A stretch of 64,000 bases of DNA from Peribacillus frigoritolerans (GCA_030562215.1 JAUPFL010000002.1:372001-436000), one strand, 5' to 3'; shown: positions 9,355-19,556, numbered from the stretch's first letter. Translations and numbers: made by a program. The notes: generated by a model not told the origin, from the letters alone.

Positions 9355-9867
9355 GTGAATGCCGATGTGAAAATCGTACAATTAACATCAATCGAATCCC
9401 ATCTTAATGAACTTTGCGACCTTTTGGTACAAGTGGTGGATGATGGCGCGTCCATAGGTTTTTTACCTCCCATGAAACAGTCTGAGGCCATTGATTACTG
9501 GGGTAGTGCCATAAATCCTGATGTGATTCTGTTTGTCGCTAAATTACAGGGTGAGATAGTCGGGAGCGTGCAGCTACATTTAAGTTCAAAGCAAAACGGC
9601 GGCCATCGTGCGGAAATCGCAAAATTAATGACGCATACTGGTTATAGAAGAAACGGCATAGGACGTTCACTCATGCTAGAGGCTGAGAAGAGGGCCAAGC
9701 AAGAGGGGCGGACATTATTGGTCCTGGATACAAGGGAAGGGGATCCTTCTAACTCCCTATATACTTCATTGGGATATATTCAGGCAGGCAGGATTCCTGA
9801 TTATGCGAAATCTGCCAATGGTGAATTCCATCCGACCATTTTTTATTATAAAAATAAGATCGGGTAA
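9355..9867 (+). CDS. GNAT family N-acetyltransferase
   Basis: A single GNAT domain of about 170 residues, with the acetyl-CoA motif GYRRNGIGRSLMLEAEKRA and a late LYTSLGYIQAG segment. The frame opens with two GTG codons, 9346 and 9355; AAAGG is 2 nt from the first and 11 nt from the second, so the second is more plausible. It follows the yfiT-like gene closely and precedes an SRPBCC gene, probably one transcript. The substrate is unknown. Confidence 0.82.
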   Translation: MNADVKIVQLTSIESHLNELCDLLVQVVDDGASIGFLPPMKQSEAIDYWGSAINPDVILFVAKLQGEIVGSVQLHLSSKQNGGHRAEIAKLMTHTGYRRNGIGRSLMLEAEKRAKQEGRTLLVLDTREGDPSNSLYTSLGYIQAGRIPDYAKSANGEFHPTIFYYKNKIG

Positions 9868-9889
9868 CGAATTGAATGGGGGAATCCTA

Positions 9890-10372
9890 GTGCAAGCTGT
9901 AATCGAAAAAGAAGGTAATGGGATAATCGCAAGATTCGATCGCCTGCTCAATCATTCGGTGGAAAAGGTATGGGGTGCATTAACGGAGAATGATAAGCTG
10001 GAAAAGTGGATGTCCAACCTGGAAATGAAGGACCTTAGAAAAGACGGGACCATAAAATTCAATTTCAATGATGGGTCAGGGAAATCTTTTGATATGAAGA
10101 TCAGGGACTTCCAAGAATCTGCCGTTTTAGATTTTGAATGGGGGGACGGCTGGGTTCGTTTCGAGGTATCCCCTGAAAAGGATGGATGCTCATTAGTATT
10201 GAAAGAATCCATCACGCCAGTTAATGATCATACAGCAAAAGATTTGGCAGGCTGGCATATTTGCCTTGATATGTTTAGTGATTTACTTGATGGTCATCGT
10301 CAGGATTTCCCAATGGATGAATGGGAGAAATGGCATAAGGAATATACGGCCGCCGTCAAGCGAATGGATTAA
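9890..10372 (+). CDS. SRPBCC (AHSA1/START-like) domain protein
   Basis: About 160 residues with the Activator-of-Hsp90-homology fold: an N-terminal RLLNHSVEKVWGALTENDKL helix, a central beta sheet and a long C-terminal helix (AGWHICLDMFSDLLDG). GTG 9890 is chosen because a GGGGGAA site lies just upstream; the open frame extends back into the acetyltransferase gene. Such proteins bind hydrophobic ligands. Its role here is unknown. Confidence 0.78.
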   Translation: MQAVIEKEGNGIIARFDRLLNHSVEKVWGALTENDKLEKWMSNLEMKDLRKDGTIKFNFNDGSGKSFDMKIRDFQESAVLDFEWGDGWVRFEVSPEKDGCSLVLKESITPVNDHTAKDLAGWHICLDMFSDLLDGHRQDFPMDEWEKWHKEYTAAVKRMD

Positions 10373-10801
10373 ATGGAATATGTGACATTCATCTGGATAC
10401 ATAAGGAAGCGGAAGAACAAAGCCAAAGTGATGCTTTGCCATGAAGGAAGTTTTTATTGATATTCCAGTTGATACCATGTTAAGATGACTTTAACTTTTA
10501 AGAAATGAGGTTTTCCTTGTGACATTTATCAGACTGCGTTTCCAATCTTTGAACCGTTAATTGAATACGTTCAAGAGCTCTGCATGTCCGCAGGGTAAAT
10601 GGGAATGGTCTGTCTATTTTTAAGGGAACCTTCATTTTAAGATTTTGTGGGAAAAGGGACGATTTCAACCTCTTTTTTTACTGTCCAGCTGAAGCCGGGG
10701 CAACCTTTGTGATCAAAGGTTTTCACGATTCCAGTTGACTTTAAAATAGAAGAATGATTAAGGGGAGAATTACTTTACCTATCCAAGGGGTCATTTTGGA
10801 T

Positions 10802-10834
10802 ATGTGTAAAGTGGTTGATTCTCCATTGTATTGA
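10802..10834 (+). CDS. Putative leader peptide (10 aa)
   Basis: The frame encodes MCKVVDSPLY and stop. AAGGGG precedes it by about 11 nt. It sits upstream of the stem and terminator of the efflux leader, where a stalled ribosome could alter folding. It is too short to be statistically convincing alone; position is the main argument. Confidence 0.35.
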   Translation: MCKVVDSPLY

Positions 10835-10925
10835 CCAAACCGAAGGCCAGTGGGAGATTAATTTTTTATCGTGAAAATAGTCTCCACTCAGGTTTCTTTA
10901 GATAGGTTCTGATCCATTTACTCTA

Positions 10926-10955
10926 AACACAGGCAGATAGCCTGTGTTTTTTTTT
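10926..10955 (+). terminator. Intrinsic terminator inside the efflux leader
   Basis: AACACAGGC pairs perfectly with GCCTGTGTT around a five-base loop, followed by a long T run. It lies 46 bp upstream of the efflux start, so it could end the previous unit or act as an attenuator. Confidence 0.85.
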
Positions 10956-11001
10956 AGGGCATTAAGAAAAAATATTGAAAATAGAATGAGGTGTTTAAGA
11001 G

Positions 11002-12249
11002 ATGAAATCATTAAATGAACAAGTAAAGGACAATTGGAAAAAGAATATCACTCTTTTTCTAGGCAGTCAGACGATATCACTCTTTGGTTCGTCCTTGGTT
11101 CAGTATGCCATCATGTGGTATATCACGTTGAATACACAGTCGGGTGTCATGATGACGATATCCATCGTTTGTGGTTTCGTGCCCACCTTTATACTCTCCC
11201 CATCGCGGGGGTATGGGCAGACCGCTATAATCGGAAGTTGCTGATCATTCTTTCGGATTCATTGATTGCCATTTCAACGCTGATATTGGCCATCTTGTTT
11301 CTAATCGGCTACGATGAGCTTTGGCTGCTTTTCGTCATGTCCGCTGTCCGGGCGATCGGAACTGGAATCAGACTCCAGCAGTCGGGGCCATTCTTCCGCA
11401 ACTCGTGCCAGAGGATAAGCTTACGAAGGTGAACGGGACAAATGGAAGCATTCAAGCGCTAGTGATGCTCGTTTCCCCCATGGTGAGCGGCGCGCTGCTT
11501 ACGATGGCTTCAATCGAAACCATTTTCTTCATTGATGTGATTACAGCTGCAATTGCCATCTTCACATTGCTGGCATTTTTGAAAATTCCAGCACATGCTA
11601 AGGCATTACAAAAGCAAACAACCAGCTATTTCACCGATTTGCAAGAAGGATTCAATTATATCAGGAATCACGACTTTCTTAAGAAGTTCTTTATGTTTTT
11701 TGCATTTTCTTCGTGCTTGCCGCACCTGTTGCATTTCTTACACCGCTTCAGGTCACACGTTCTTTCGGGAACGATGTTTGGAGGCTGACTGCGATAGAAA
11801 TCACCTTTGCCATCGGTATGATGCTAGGCGGGATTTTCATGGCTTCCTGGGGAGGCTTTAAAAACAAGATCCATACGATGACACTTGCAAGCCTTATAAT
11901 TGGTGCCTGTACTTTCGCTCTTGGAATCATCCCCGTTTTTTGGATTTACTTGATCATCATGGGGGTAGTAGGATTGGCGATGCCCATCTTTAATACGCCG
12001 TCCACGGTCTTGTTACAGGAGAAGGTCGAGGGTGATCTTCTTGGGAGGGTATTTGGTGTTTTAGGAATGATCTCGACTTCAATGATGCCCCTGGGAATGC
12101 TTGTATTCGGCCCGATATCCGACATCATTAAAATAGAATGGCTGCTTATAGGAACTGGTTTATTGCTGTTCATTCAAGGTTTTTTCCTACTGGGCAGTAA
12201 AGTGTTGATCGAAGCCGGAAAACCGATTTCCAAAGATGCTTCCGAGTAA
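11002..12249 (+). CDS. MFS efflux transporter, Mef-like (three frameshifts)
   Basis: This 12-helix major facilitator is related to Mef/YfiS-type drug exporters. The motif-A loop GVWADRYNRK lies between helices 2 and 3. The frame breaks three times: in a C4 run near 11199, near 11370, and in a T4 run near 11706. One added base at each restores a single protein of about 415 residues. ATG 11002 is preceded by GAGGTG. The leader suggests induction by a ribosome-targeting compound, which is inference. No regulator gene is adjacent. Confidence 0.82.
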
Positions 12250-12386
12250 TGGTACACGGAACGCCATGTCAAGATGAAGGTCATGGAGCCTGAAGGGAAT
12301 TGGATATTTTTCAGCATGCCCGTTATTTATTCTTGTAGAAAGATGATACCATGAAAGTCATCATTTGATTGGCAAAGGAGGAAAAG

Positions 12387-12583
12387 ATGGATTTATTGGG
12401 GAAAATATTTAATTGGATGGTAGTTATCGGAATGATTCTACTTATAGGACGATTGATTACGATGGCGTTCTTATTTCTGGAAATTCCATTTACGACCTTT
12501 TTAAGGACTACAGTCTCATTTCGATCATCATTTTAATAATAGGTGCAATTGGTCAGCAATTCACCAAGCCTCGTAAAAAGTAA
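12387..12583 (+). CDS. Small membrane protein (about 65 aa, one frameshift)
   Basis: A strong AAAGGAGG site precedes ATG 12387. The frame as written stops at 12536 after 49 codons. Adding one T to the T5 run near 12500 gives a natural ending with a second hydrophobic helix (SLISIIILIIGAIGQQF) and a basic tail (TKPRKK). Two transmembrane helices and no soluble domain. The family is not recognised. A terminator follows. Confidence 0.6.
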
Positions 12584-12630
12584 AATTAGTTATCAGCTTT
12601 CCTTTTCATGAAAAGGATCAGCTTGAATTA

Positions 12631-12669
12631 ACTAGACCGAGATATTCTAATGTCGGTCTAGTTTTTTAT
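12631..12669 (+). terminator. Terminator after the small membrane gene
   Basis: ACTAGACCGA pairs with TCGGTCTAGT around a loop of about 12 nt and is followed by TTTTTT. Confidence 0.88.
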
Positions 12670-12724
12670 TTAGGCTGTTTTCACATACTTTGTTGCTATT
12701 TACCAAGTAGTGCGGTGTGGTTGA

Positions 12725-12847
12725 TTTCCCCTCCAGATGCTCGCTTTCCGCGGGGCGGGCGGTGAGCCTCCTCGGCGTAAACGCCTGTAGGGTCTCACCT
12801 GTCCCGCTGCTCCCGCAGGAGTCTCACCCTTCCGCTCCAATCAACCT
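12725..12847 (-). repeat. Dispersed GC-rich repeat element, copy 1
   Basis: About 120 bp bounded by the inverted ends GTTGATT and AATCAAC, with a GC-rich imperfectly palindromic interior (TCGCTTTCCGCGGG and GCTCCCGCAGGAGTCTC). The same family is at 43.6 and 57.4-57.9 kb, and in diverged, opposite-reading form at 12.9, 25.1, 56.9 and 57.1 kb. It has no coding content. The surrounding 590 bp (12670-13262) holds only this copy and the next two. Confidence 0.85.
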
Positions 12848-12902
12848 TAAATAGTTTCGTTTTAAAAACAACAATCTTTACGAAAAGAGCCTTTATTTAA
12901 AA

Positions 12903-13105
12903 AATGTTCCAGCCGATTACAGAAATCCGCTCCCTTTCCGCCAGCTGTCTGCCAAGCCGCATCAAAGCAAGCGCCTGCGGTGTCTCGTCCAGCCAGTTTT
13001 TCGGCAAGAGTGTCGCAAATTTCTTCAATCTAGTAGGGGTTTCAACAGTAAGAAAACATTAGCATAACCAAATCTTAATCATGGTTCGGGATGGGAGCAT
13101 CAAAC
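12903..13105 (+). repeat. Dispersed repeat, diverged form, copy 2
   Basis: It begins GTTCCAGCCGATTACAG and contains CCGCTCCCTTTCCGCC, CTGTCTGCCAAGCC, AGTGTCGCAAATTTCTTC and ATGGTTCGGGATG, shared with copies at 25.1, 56.9 and 57.1 kb. Block by block it resembles the GC-rich element read in the opposite direction. Confidence 0.8.
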
Positions 13106-13119
13106 CAATATTTTAAACA

Positions 13120-13225
13120 AAGTTGATTTGGAGCGGATGTTTGAGACTCCAGAAAAGCGCGTCCAAGGGAGACCTCACAGGCGCCAAGACCGCCTGCGGA
13201 AAGAAAGTCCCTGGAGGCAACGTTC
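13120..13225 (+). repeat. Dispersed GC-rich repeat, partial copy 3
   Basis: It starts AAAGTTGATTTGGAGCGGA and includes AAAAGCGCGTCCAAGGGAG and the degenerate right end CTGGAGGCAACGTTCACA. It is a shorter, decayed relative of the copy at 43.6 kb. Confidence 0.75.
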
Positions 13226-13262
13226 ACATTTTACAATTGGCTTCGTTTTTTCGGGTCAGGCA

Positions 13263-13658
13263 TTATTTATTCGCATCATTTTCACTGACATGCATTTCTT
13301 GTTTAATCTGATTCATCCTGTTTTTTCCCCACTCATACATCATTTCAACGATCGGCAGCAAGGTCATTCCAAGGTCAGTCATCGAATATTCGACTTTTGG
13401 AGGGATCTCGGGATATACCTCCCGATGGACGATGCCGTCTTCCATTAGTTCACGTAACTGATTCGTTAAGATTTTGTGGGATATTTTCGGGAAAAGCCTT
13501 TGAAGTTCACTGAATCTGTGTGGGCCTTCTACACCTAGATGCCATAGAATGACGATTTTCCATTTGCCGCTGAATATGGATAAAGTAAGTTCTTTTTCGC
13601 AATTATAATAGCCGTTTAGGATCTTTTCTTTGATTTCATCTCTTAATGTTTCTGACAT
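13263..13658 (-). CDS. HxlR/DUF24-family transcriptional regulator
   Basis: The winged-helix core ([20 protein letters not shown], then [19 protein letters not shown]) is typical of HxlR. A single Cys lies just before the domain (NCEKELTLS), where the redox-sensing Cys of YodB/HypR-type members sits. The start at 13658 (MSETLRDEI) has AAGGAG 9 nt upstream; the frame is open further upstream without a good site. It is divergent from the DJ-1 gene; the ACCTTAAGGT palindrome between them is a candidate operator. Confidence 0.87.
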   Translation of the reverse strand: MSETLRDEIKEKILNGYYNCEKELTLSIFSGKWKIVILWHLGVEGPHRFSELQRLFPKISHKILTNQLRELMEDGIVHREVYPEIPPKVEYSMTDLGMTLLPIVEMMYEWGKNRMNQIKQEMHVSENDANK

Positions 13659-13689
13659 GGACATTAGCTCCTTTTTTATTTTACCAGTA

Positions 13690-13699
13690 ACCTTAAGGT
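13690..13699. promoter_or_regulatory. Candidate operator palindrome, HxlR/DJ-1 intergenic
   Basis: ACCTTAAGGT is a perfect 10-bp palindrome inside a longer imperfect one, 32 bp from the regulator start and about 95 bp from the DJ-1 start. Assignment to the HxlR protein rests only on position. Confidence 0.4.
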
Positions 13700-13792
13700 A
13701 ACCTCCGCACATAAAAGTGCATTCTTCACAGCGCCGATTACCAGCGTTACAATTTGAGTAGATCAGACAATTCAATTCAGGAGGCAATATAT

Positions 13793-14311
13793 ATGAGTAA
13801 AAAAGCATTACTAATTATACCACCAGAACGTTTTAATGAAGATGAATTATTTCAGCCGAAAGAAGTATTGGAAAATGCAGGAGTGGCAGTAACGATAGCC
13901 AGTACGAAAACAGGTGAAATAACAGGTGACTTTCAAGGCAAGGCTTTGGCAGAGGTGATCTTTTCTGAAGTTTCAGCCAGTGATTATGATGCAGTTGCAG
14001 TGATTGGGGGATCAGGTACGAACGATCATCTATGGGGTAACCAAGAATTGCAAAGTTTTTTGAAACAGGCGCATGAGCAAAAAGTTCTTGTAACGGGAAT
14101 TTGTGCAGGTTCTGTTACTGTAGCGAAAACGGGTTTACTTTCTGGACGTAAAGCTGCTTGTTACCCAGTTGATGTTCAAATTGACGAATTGAAAGCCAAT
14201 TCCGCTGAATATGCAAAACAGCATGTCGTTGCGCATGATGATATCATAACAGGTGATGGTCCGGATGGCGCAAAAGAATTCGGAGAAAGCTTAGCCGCAG
14301 CGTTACGCTAA
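13793..14311 (+). CDS. DJ-1/PfpI family protein
   Basis: This 172-residue alpha/beta protein has a nucleophile-elbow Cys in [20 protein letters not shown], preceded by [12 protein letters not shown]. The ATG at 13793 follows CAGGAGG. Relatives include stress-induced chaperone-, glyoxalase- or amidase-like proteins such as YraA and YfkM of B. subtilis. Divergence from an HxlR regulator with a lone Cys suggests response to electrophile or oxidant stress (inference). Confidence 0.88.
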   Translation: MSKKALLIIPPERFNEDELFQPKEVLENAGVAVTIASTKTGEITGDFQGKALAEVIFSEVSASDYDAVAVIGGSGTNDHLWGNQELQSFLKQAHEQKVLVTGICAGSVTVAKTGLLSGRKAACYPVDVQIDELKANSAEYAKQHVVAHDDIITGDGPDGAKEFGESLAAALR

Positions 14312-14350
14312 ATCTTATTTTACTGCTGACCCTAATATTCCCCATGTGAA

Positions 14351-14385
14351 ACCCTTGGATTCTATACAATCCAAGGGTTTTTTTA
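14351..14385 (+). terminator. Terminator of the DJ-1 gene
   Basis: ACCCTTGGAT pairs perfectly with ATCCAAGGGT around an eight-base loop, then TTTTTTT. Confidence 0.92.
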
Positions 14386-14594
14386 TTTGAAAAAGGAATG
14401 CAAACTTTAGACCCATAAATTTATCATTCGTTGGTGATTGACAAGGGGTGTATAGGTCTATAGTATGTTTATGTGGAAAAATAAAGTAAGTAATCGTAAT
14501 TTAGGAAGGATCCATTTTGAGTATAGATTGAATCTTTGTTTTCACACATGTTAGCGAGAGTATTTACAGGTCAAATAAAAGGGGGAAATTATTG

Positions 14595-16665
14595 ATGGGA
14601 AGTTCATCAATTGACAAGAAAGAAAAAGTAAAGAGAAGGATATCGCTCCGGATAAAATGGTTACTATTTATATGTACATCCATTTTTCTCGCGATAGTCG
14701 TATCCGTTTCGATAATGGGGGTAAAGGTGACTTCCATTTTTAAAGAAGATAGTACGTCCATCAACAAAAGCTCGGCCCAAAATGCAGCGGCACAAATCAA
14801 TTTGAGCATGGCAACGTATGAAAATTCGCTAGAGCAATTATCACAGCTGGTTTCCAATCAGATAAAGAAGGGTGATTCAATCAAGGATATCCAAAAAACG
14901 TTAGAGGCTTTTCAAAAGAACAATGAGGATTTAATTTCCGTTTATTATATGGATGGATCGGATGGTTCCTTGTATGCTTCGCCCCAAATGGATTTCAATC
15001 AGGATGCTAGGGAGACTAAGACTTATACGCAGCTGACCGAAAGACCAGAAACGAAATGGATGGATGTGTATAAGGATGGAGTTTCGGGAATGATCATGAC
15101 TTCCGTTGTCACGCCCGTGTTATCGGACGGGAAAATGGCAGGGGCCCTTGGTTATGATATCGACCTTGCGACAATCGGGAAAATGAGGTCAACCATCGAA
15201 AAGGGTTCTACCAGCAATCTGGTGATATTGGATTCACAAGGTTTTATCGTGAGTTCATTCATGAAGGATATGGACGGGAAGAATATGAACCCTGACAAAA
15301 GCGGCCTGGAAGAAGGTGTGGAGGATTTCATAACGGACACTGACCGATTCAATTCAGAGTTCAAGTGGGTGACCGACATGTATAATGGGGGCGACAAGGC
15401 GAATCAATCCTTAACGTTGGATGGTGAAGATTATACAGGTGAATTGAGTACGGTCCCTGAAGTGAACTGGAAGGTGTTGGCGCTCACCCCGGACAAAATA
15501 TTGCAATCCAAGCTGGATGGCATTAATAGAATCGTAGTGATATCAGGTATTTTAGGTCTCTTACTCGGGATGGTATGTGCTCTTTATCTAGCAGGAAAGT
15601 TAACGAAAATCATGGCCGACTTCAAAAAATCATAGAAAAGACGGCGAATGGGGATTTAGTGACCGAATTTGCCATTAAATCCAATGATGAGATTGGGGAC
15701 TTAAGCAAAAGCTATAACTCGATGCTTGGGAAACTAAGAAGATTGGTTGAGAAGGTAAACGGCAATGCGGAATCGGTGACAAATGCCAATGCCGGTTTAT
15801 GCCAAATAGCTGCTGAAAATAGTACGGCCATTACAGATGTTTCACGCGCGATAGAAGAGATTGCAGCGGGTGCATCGAATCAATCTGAACAAGTGGAGCA
15901 TGGTGCGGGCACGATCCAGGTCCTTAGTGGAGAAATCGATGGGTTATCAAAAAATCGAAGGAAACCCAATCCGTATTGGAACTTGCATCTGAAAAAATAG
16001 AGTCAGGGAAACAAGAGGTAAGTGGTTTGGAAGCGTCATACTCTAAATTAGAAATGGCGTTTTCTGCAGTCACCAGCATGAGCTTAAGACTAGTGGAAAA
16101 ATCAAAAACCATTTCCGATGTCACGAATGCCATTTCGAAAATATCGGAACAAACCAATTTGTTATCTTTGAATGCATCTATAGAAGCTGCAAGGGCAGGC
16201 GAGTCCGGCAAAGGTTTTGCTGTCGTGGCGAATGAAGTAAGGAGTTTGGCTGATGATTCAAAGGAAGCTACTAAAAACATCCAAGCAATCATCCAAAGCA
16301 TTCTGTCAGATACAGAGGAATTGCTGAAAACGACCAATGAAACGAATCAAATCAGCAAGGACCAGAAAAATGCCGTGAACACGGTAAGTGAAGCCATGAA
16401 AGAGCTGGAGGAGTCCGTCGGGAAAATATCCAATTCGATTCAGGAAGAAACACGATCCATTGAAAGCATCAATCAACAAAAGGAAACGGTTATTAAAGTG
16501 ATAGAAGAAATCACCGCCGTATCGCAGCAAACGACAGCTTCATCAGAAGAAATTGCATCATCGATGGAGGAACAAGCTGCTTCATCCAATGAACTTGCTC
16601 AATATACACAGCAGCTTACACAGTTAATAAATGATTTGGAGCATACGCTGGGGAATTCCAGATAG
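14595..16665 (+). CDS. Methyl-accepting chemotaxis protein (two frameshifts)
   Basis: This is a full chemoreceptor of about 690 residues. It has a first membrane helix near residues 20-40, a dCACHE-like extracellular domain ([27 protein letters not shown]), a second helix ([17 protein letters not shown]), HAMP, and a signalling domain with the conserved hairpin tip ([20 protein letters not shown]). The frame breaks near 15625, where one base is missing, and in an A6 run near 15951, where one more A restores it. GGGGGAAA precedes the start. The ligand is unknown. Confidence 0.9.
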
Positions 16666-16686
16666 AGAATAGGGAATAACAAGCGT

Positions 16687-16725
16687 TGCAAAAAGGGAGG
16701 CCATTACAGTGGTTTCCCTTTTTTG
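16687..16725 (+). terminator. Terminator of the chemoreceptor gene
   Basis: AAAAAGGGA pairs with TCCCTTTTTT across a loop of about 18 nt. Confidence 0.82.
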
Positions 16726-16729
16726 TTAG

Positions 16730-17122
16730 ATTTCCATTTTTGAAGGGTGAATAGTTGAACGGGGTATCCTCTTTAGTGGACAAAATCAATAGAAGTACAA
16801 AAGTACAATTTAGAGGAACGGGTCAATTGTCCATGCTTTTTTACGAAGGGGAATAATATATAGGAATGGGACAAGTAGCACGGATATTCTAATGTTGTTC
16901 AATGGACAGCGGTTTTTGTTATTTCCAATGCTGCATGTCCAAAGATTCAATCTGAAACTAGAATAATGATCCCATGGAGCCTGCCTAGATGGAAAACGTG
17001 GACGATTGGATTGGTTAACGACAGCCAATGGATAATGTATTTAGAAGCTTGCACATTATTTTATGCGATAGATTCATAGAAACGAGGGGAATGCCATTTA
17101 GCTTTCCCCTTATTTACTTCTG
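16730..17122. other. Intergenic stretch without recognisable features
   Basis: About 390 bp with no convincing gene. It has scattered short inverted repeats, the clearest being AGGGGAA (17085) with TTCCCCT (17104), which lacks a T tail. I see no mobile element remnant. Confidence 0.5.
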
Positions 17123-17375
17123 CTAGATGATGGGTGATACCAATGGATTCAGGCTCCTGATCAAAAATCCATCGCCTTCGTAATCAATTTCCGTTTGTTC
17201 TGTGGGAGTCCGATGGGTCGATCAAAATTTTTATATCATTTAAAACGAGAATATCCTCGTGTTCATTTTTTTGAGCTTGCCAAACTAAATGTGTTCTGTT
17301 TATGCCAAACCTCAAATACCTTTCCCCTCCCAAACTATGCTGCATATTTTTAATTGCCTGCAGGGCATCTGTCAT
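17123..17375 (-). CDS. HesB/IscA-fold-like small protein, frame-shifted, no cysteines
   Basis: The first 60 residues resemble the HesB/YadR fold: a helix (TDALQAIKNMQHSLGGE), then RYLRFGINR and a LVLNDIKILIDPSDS strand pair. The frame stops at 17187. Shifting it one base near CAAACGG continues with TEIDYEGDGFLIRS, which is how HesB-like domains end. No Cys of the Fe-S carriers is present, so an A-type carrier function is unlikely. The ribosome-binding site is weak. It could be a decaying gene. Confidence 0.42.
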
Positions 17376-17665
17376 TTATATCCGGGATTCCTCTAATCTA
17401 CCTTTACCCATTCTGCACAAAACAATAAAATTCTTTAGCGGCATAGGAATAATGATTTACGTTTAAGGTGTTTTATTGAATCGGACTGATGGTTTTTTTG
17501 TGAAAACAGGCTAAAGGTTTCATTGTTTTTACCGATAATATTGCTGTGGTGAGCATTAAGGCTCATTTATTTGAGTGGATGATAGGATAGAAGATTCATA
17601 TGATGGAATTTACTTGAACATCGTAAATAAATAAAAATATTTCAGCGTATAAAGGAAGGGTTAAA

Positions 17666-18870
17666 ATGTTTAATGGAAAAATAATAAGCTGTATGATACT
17701 TACATTGGTATTCATGGTTAGTTTCACTTTTTTAGCTGGCTTAAAGGCCGAGGCAGCAGATCCTGTGCATACTGTACTTACTGGCGAGACGGTAGAATCG
17801 ATTGCCAAGACATATGATATATCGGCTGAGCAATTGATGAAAACGAATGGTTTACCGGATGAAAAGTTATTTGCGGGCCAAAAGTTGACAATCATTCAAA
17901 CGGCGTATACTCCTTCCATCTATCAATGGTCGGAGAGAGGTAAAAAAATTGCAAACTATGCGAAATCTTTTATAGGGTTTAAAAAGACAGCTGGAGAGGA
18001 GACGCCTGAAAAGGGATTTGATTCGAGCGGATTGATTCATTGGGTGCTTTCCCGGCAAAATGTGCCGGTCGACCGTTTGACAGTAGATGGTTTTTATAAG
18101 CAAGGGATGGATACAGACACTCCGAAAACAGGGGATATTATATTCTTTCTGGAAAAAGACAGCTTAAAAGTCGTGACTGCGGGTATTTATGTCGGCGAAA
18201 ACCAATTTGTCAATTCTGGATATGGTGCAGAAACGGTTCAGGTGAGATCCACTACAGAAGATTACTTTGCAAAATACCAAGTGGCGTACAAAACATACAC
18301 GCCTAAAGGAGAGCATATCGTCCAATCGGGAGAAACGCTTAATAGTATATCGGAGAATTACAGCATTTCCATGAGTACGATCAAAAGCCGTAACGCTTTA
18401 AGGACGGATGAGTTGATGCAAGGGCAGTATCTTCAACTATACAGCAACCCGTTATTTCCGTTTTATGTAAACCAGGAGGCTGCATATGATAAAGCATATG
18501 ATGTCATCAAGTATGCATATACTTTACGCGGATTCACCTATGTTTTCGGGGAGAAGATCCAATGATCGGAATGGATTGCAGCGGCTTCATTTATTGGGTC
18601 ATGAAGGAGCAGGGCCTATCTGTAAAACGAGATTCCGCAGCGGATTACTTCTCATTGGTGCCCAAAATCGAAAATCCAAAAGCAGGGGATTTGGTATTTT
18701 TTAGTGACACAGGAACAAGGCTAGGTGTGACCCATGTAGGGATTTATCTGGGTGATGGCCGTTTTCTCAATACAACGGAAAACACCGGCGTTCATATTTC
18801 CAACCTTTCGTCAGGTTATTTTGCCGAGAAATTCGAAAGCTTCGGTCAAGCTGAAAGCCTCATCGAATAA
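17666..18870 (+). CDS. Secreted LysM/NlpC-P60 protein with one dead and one active domain (one frameshift)
   Basis: A signal peptide (FLAGLKAEAADPVHT) is followed by LysM, a first NlpC/P60-like domain, a second LysM (HIVQSGETLNSISENYSIS) and a second NlpC/P60 domain. In the first domain the catalytic Cys is Ser (FDSSGLIHW) and the usual His position reads VVTAGIYVG; the second keeps DCSG and THVGIYLG. One added G in the G4 run near 18550 joins the frames (GGEDPMIGMDCSG). It acts on peptidoglycan or, as PgdS does, on poly-gamma-glutamate. Its place beside the cap genes favours but does not prove the latter. Confidence 0.88.
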
Positions 18871-18875
18871 GAAGT

Positions 18876-19504
18876 TCATTCAGCCTGTTTATATGCAAGT
18901 GTCGCTTTTTCAATGGCAGTAATGAACCGTTTAAACAGATCACAGTGATTGACCCTATTCTTACTGGTCAAGTCATCACCTTTGAAAAAGCTTTTTCTAA
19001 GCTTTGTGGAAAGTTCCAATTGCACGCCTGCACCCGTTTTGGATGTGTTGGTGATGTTGTTTCCGCTCATGCCTGAAAGGTGCTGCGGTGCATGTTCAGT
19101 TTGGAATCCAGCTTTGTTGAGGCATTGCTGAATAAGGTTCTTATACCGTTCGTTCCTTCCGCCAATGTAAACCAGCGCATTATGTACGTCGTAGTGGCCA
19201 TGGATCGAAAGGGCGGTCTGAGCGTTCGCTGCCATTGAAACGCCGTTCGGTTCATTGAACAAGCGGGATGTTATATGGAGGACCTGGTTGCCCCTTGGTT
19301 TTAGGCCTTCGAATAGGTAGGTGCTTGCACAAAGTCTCTCTCAAGTGCGGCTGCAACTTCGCTCGTACCTGGTTCGATATTCCCGCCATGAATGGCTAGA
19401 ACTGCAATATAAGGATTCCTGTGATGAACGATGATGCGGTAATCAAGGTATTCTTGTTCATTTTCCTGTAGTTCAAAAAAATCAGTATAGCTATTTTCAA
19501 TCAT
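18876..19504 (-). CDS. Poly-gamma-glutamate hydrolase family protein (one frameshift)
   Basis: This is a zinc-dependent PGA hydrolase of the YmaC/YjqB/phage PghP family, about 209 residues. The metal site begins at AIHGGNIEPGTSEVA; SIHGHYD and a C-terminal VQLELSTKLR follow. One added T near 19330 joins the halves through CASTYLFEGLKP. No signal peptide is visible, so it may act inside the cell, on lysis, or be released otherwise. It lies directly downstream of capE in the same direction. Confidence 0.85.
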
Positions 19505-19556
19505 GGTTATCCTCCGTATCTGTAGTGTATTTAATCTTCCATACCCGTTGACGGCA

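Larger units (their letters stand above)
10373..11001 (+). promoter_or_regulatory. Long leader region before the efflux gene
   Basis: This 630-bp region has no long gene. The first 350 bp show nothing I can name. The last 270 bp contain a TTGACT box (10735), a 10-codon reading frame (10802-10834), a stem of about 9 bp (arms near 10849 and 10883) and a T-tailed terminator (10926-10955), just before the efflux start at 11002. This order matches antibiotic-responsive transcription attenuators. A TTTAGA/TCTAAA pairing (10898 with 10922) could compete with the terminator. Function is inferred. Confidence 0.5.

Noticed and set aside
11002..12249. Four separate short genes in the efflux region
   Set aside because: They are pieces of one MFS protein; each junction is explained by one missing base and helices join in the right order.
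12725..13225. Insertion sequence
   Set aside because: No transposase frame; elements are about 120-200 bp and non-coding, so at most MITE-like.
14595..16665. Programmed frameshifting in the chemoreceptor and other genes
   Set aside because: No common slippery site or stimulatory structure; the breaks occur in unrelated families and in every kind of homopolymer.
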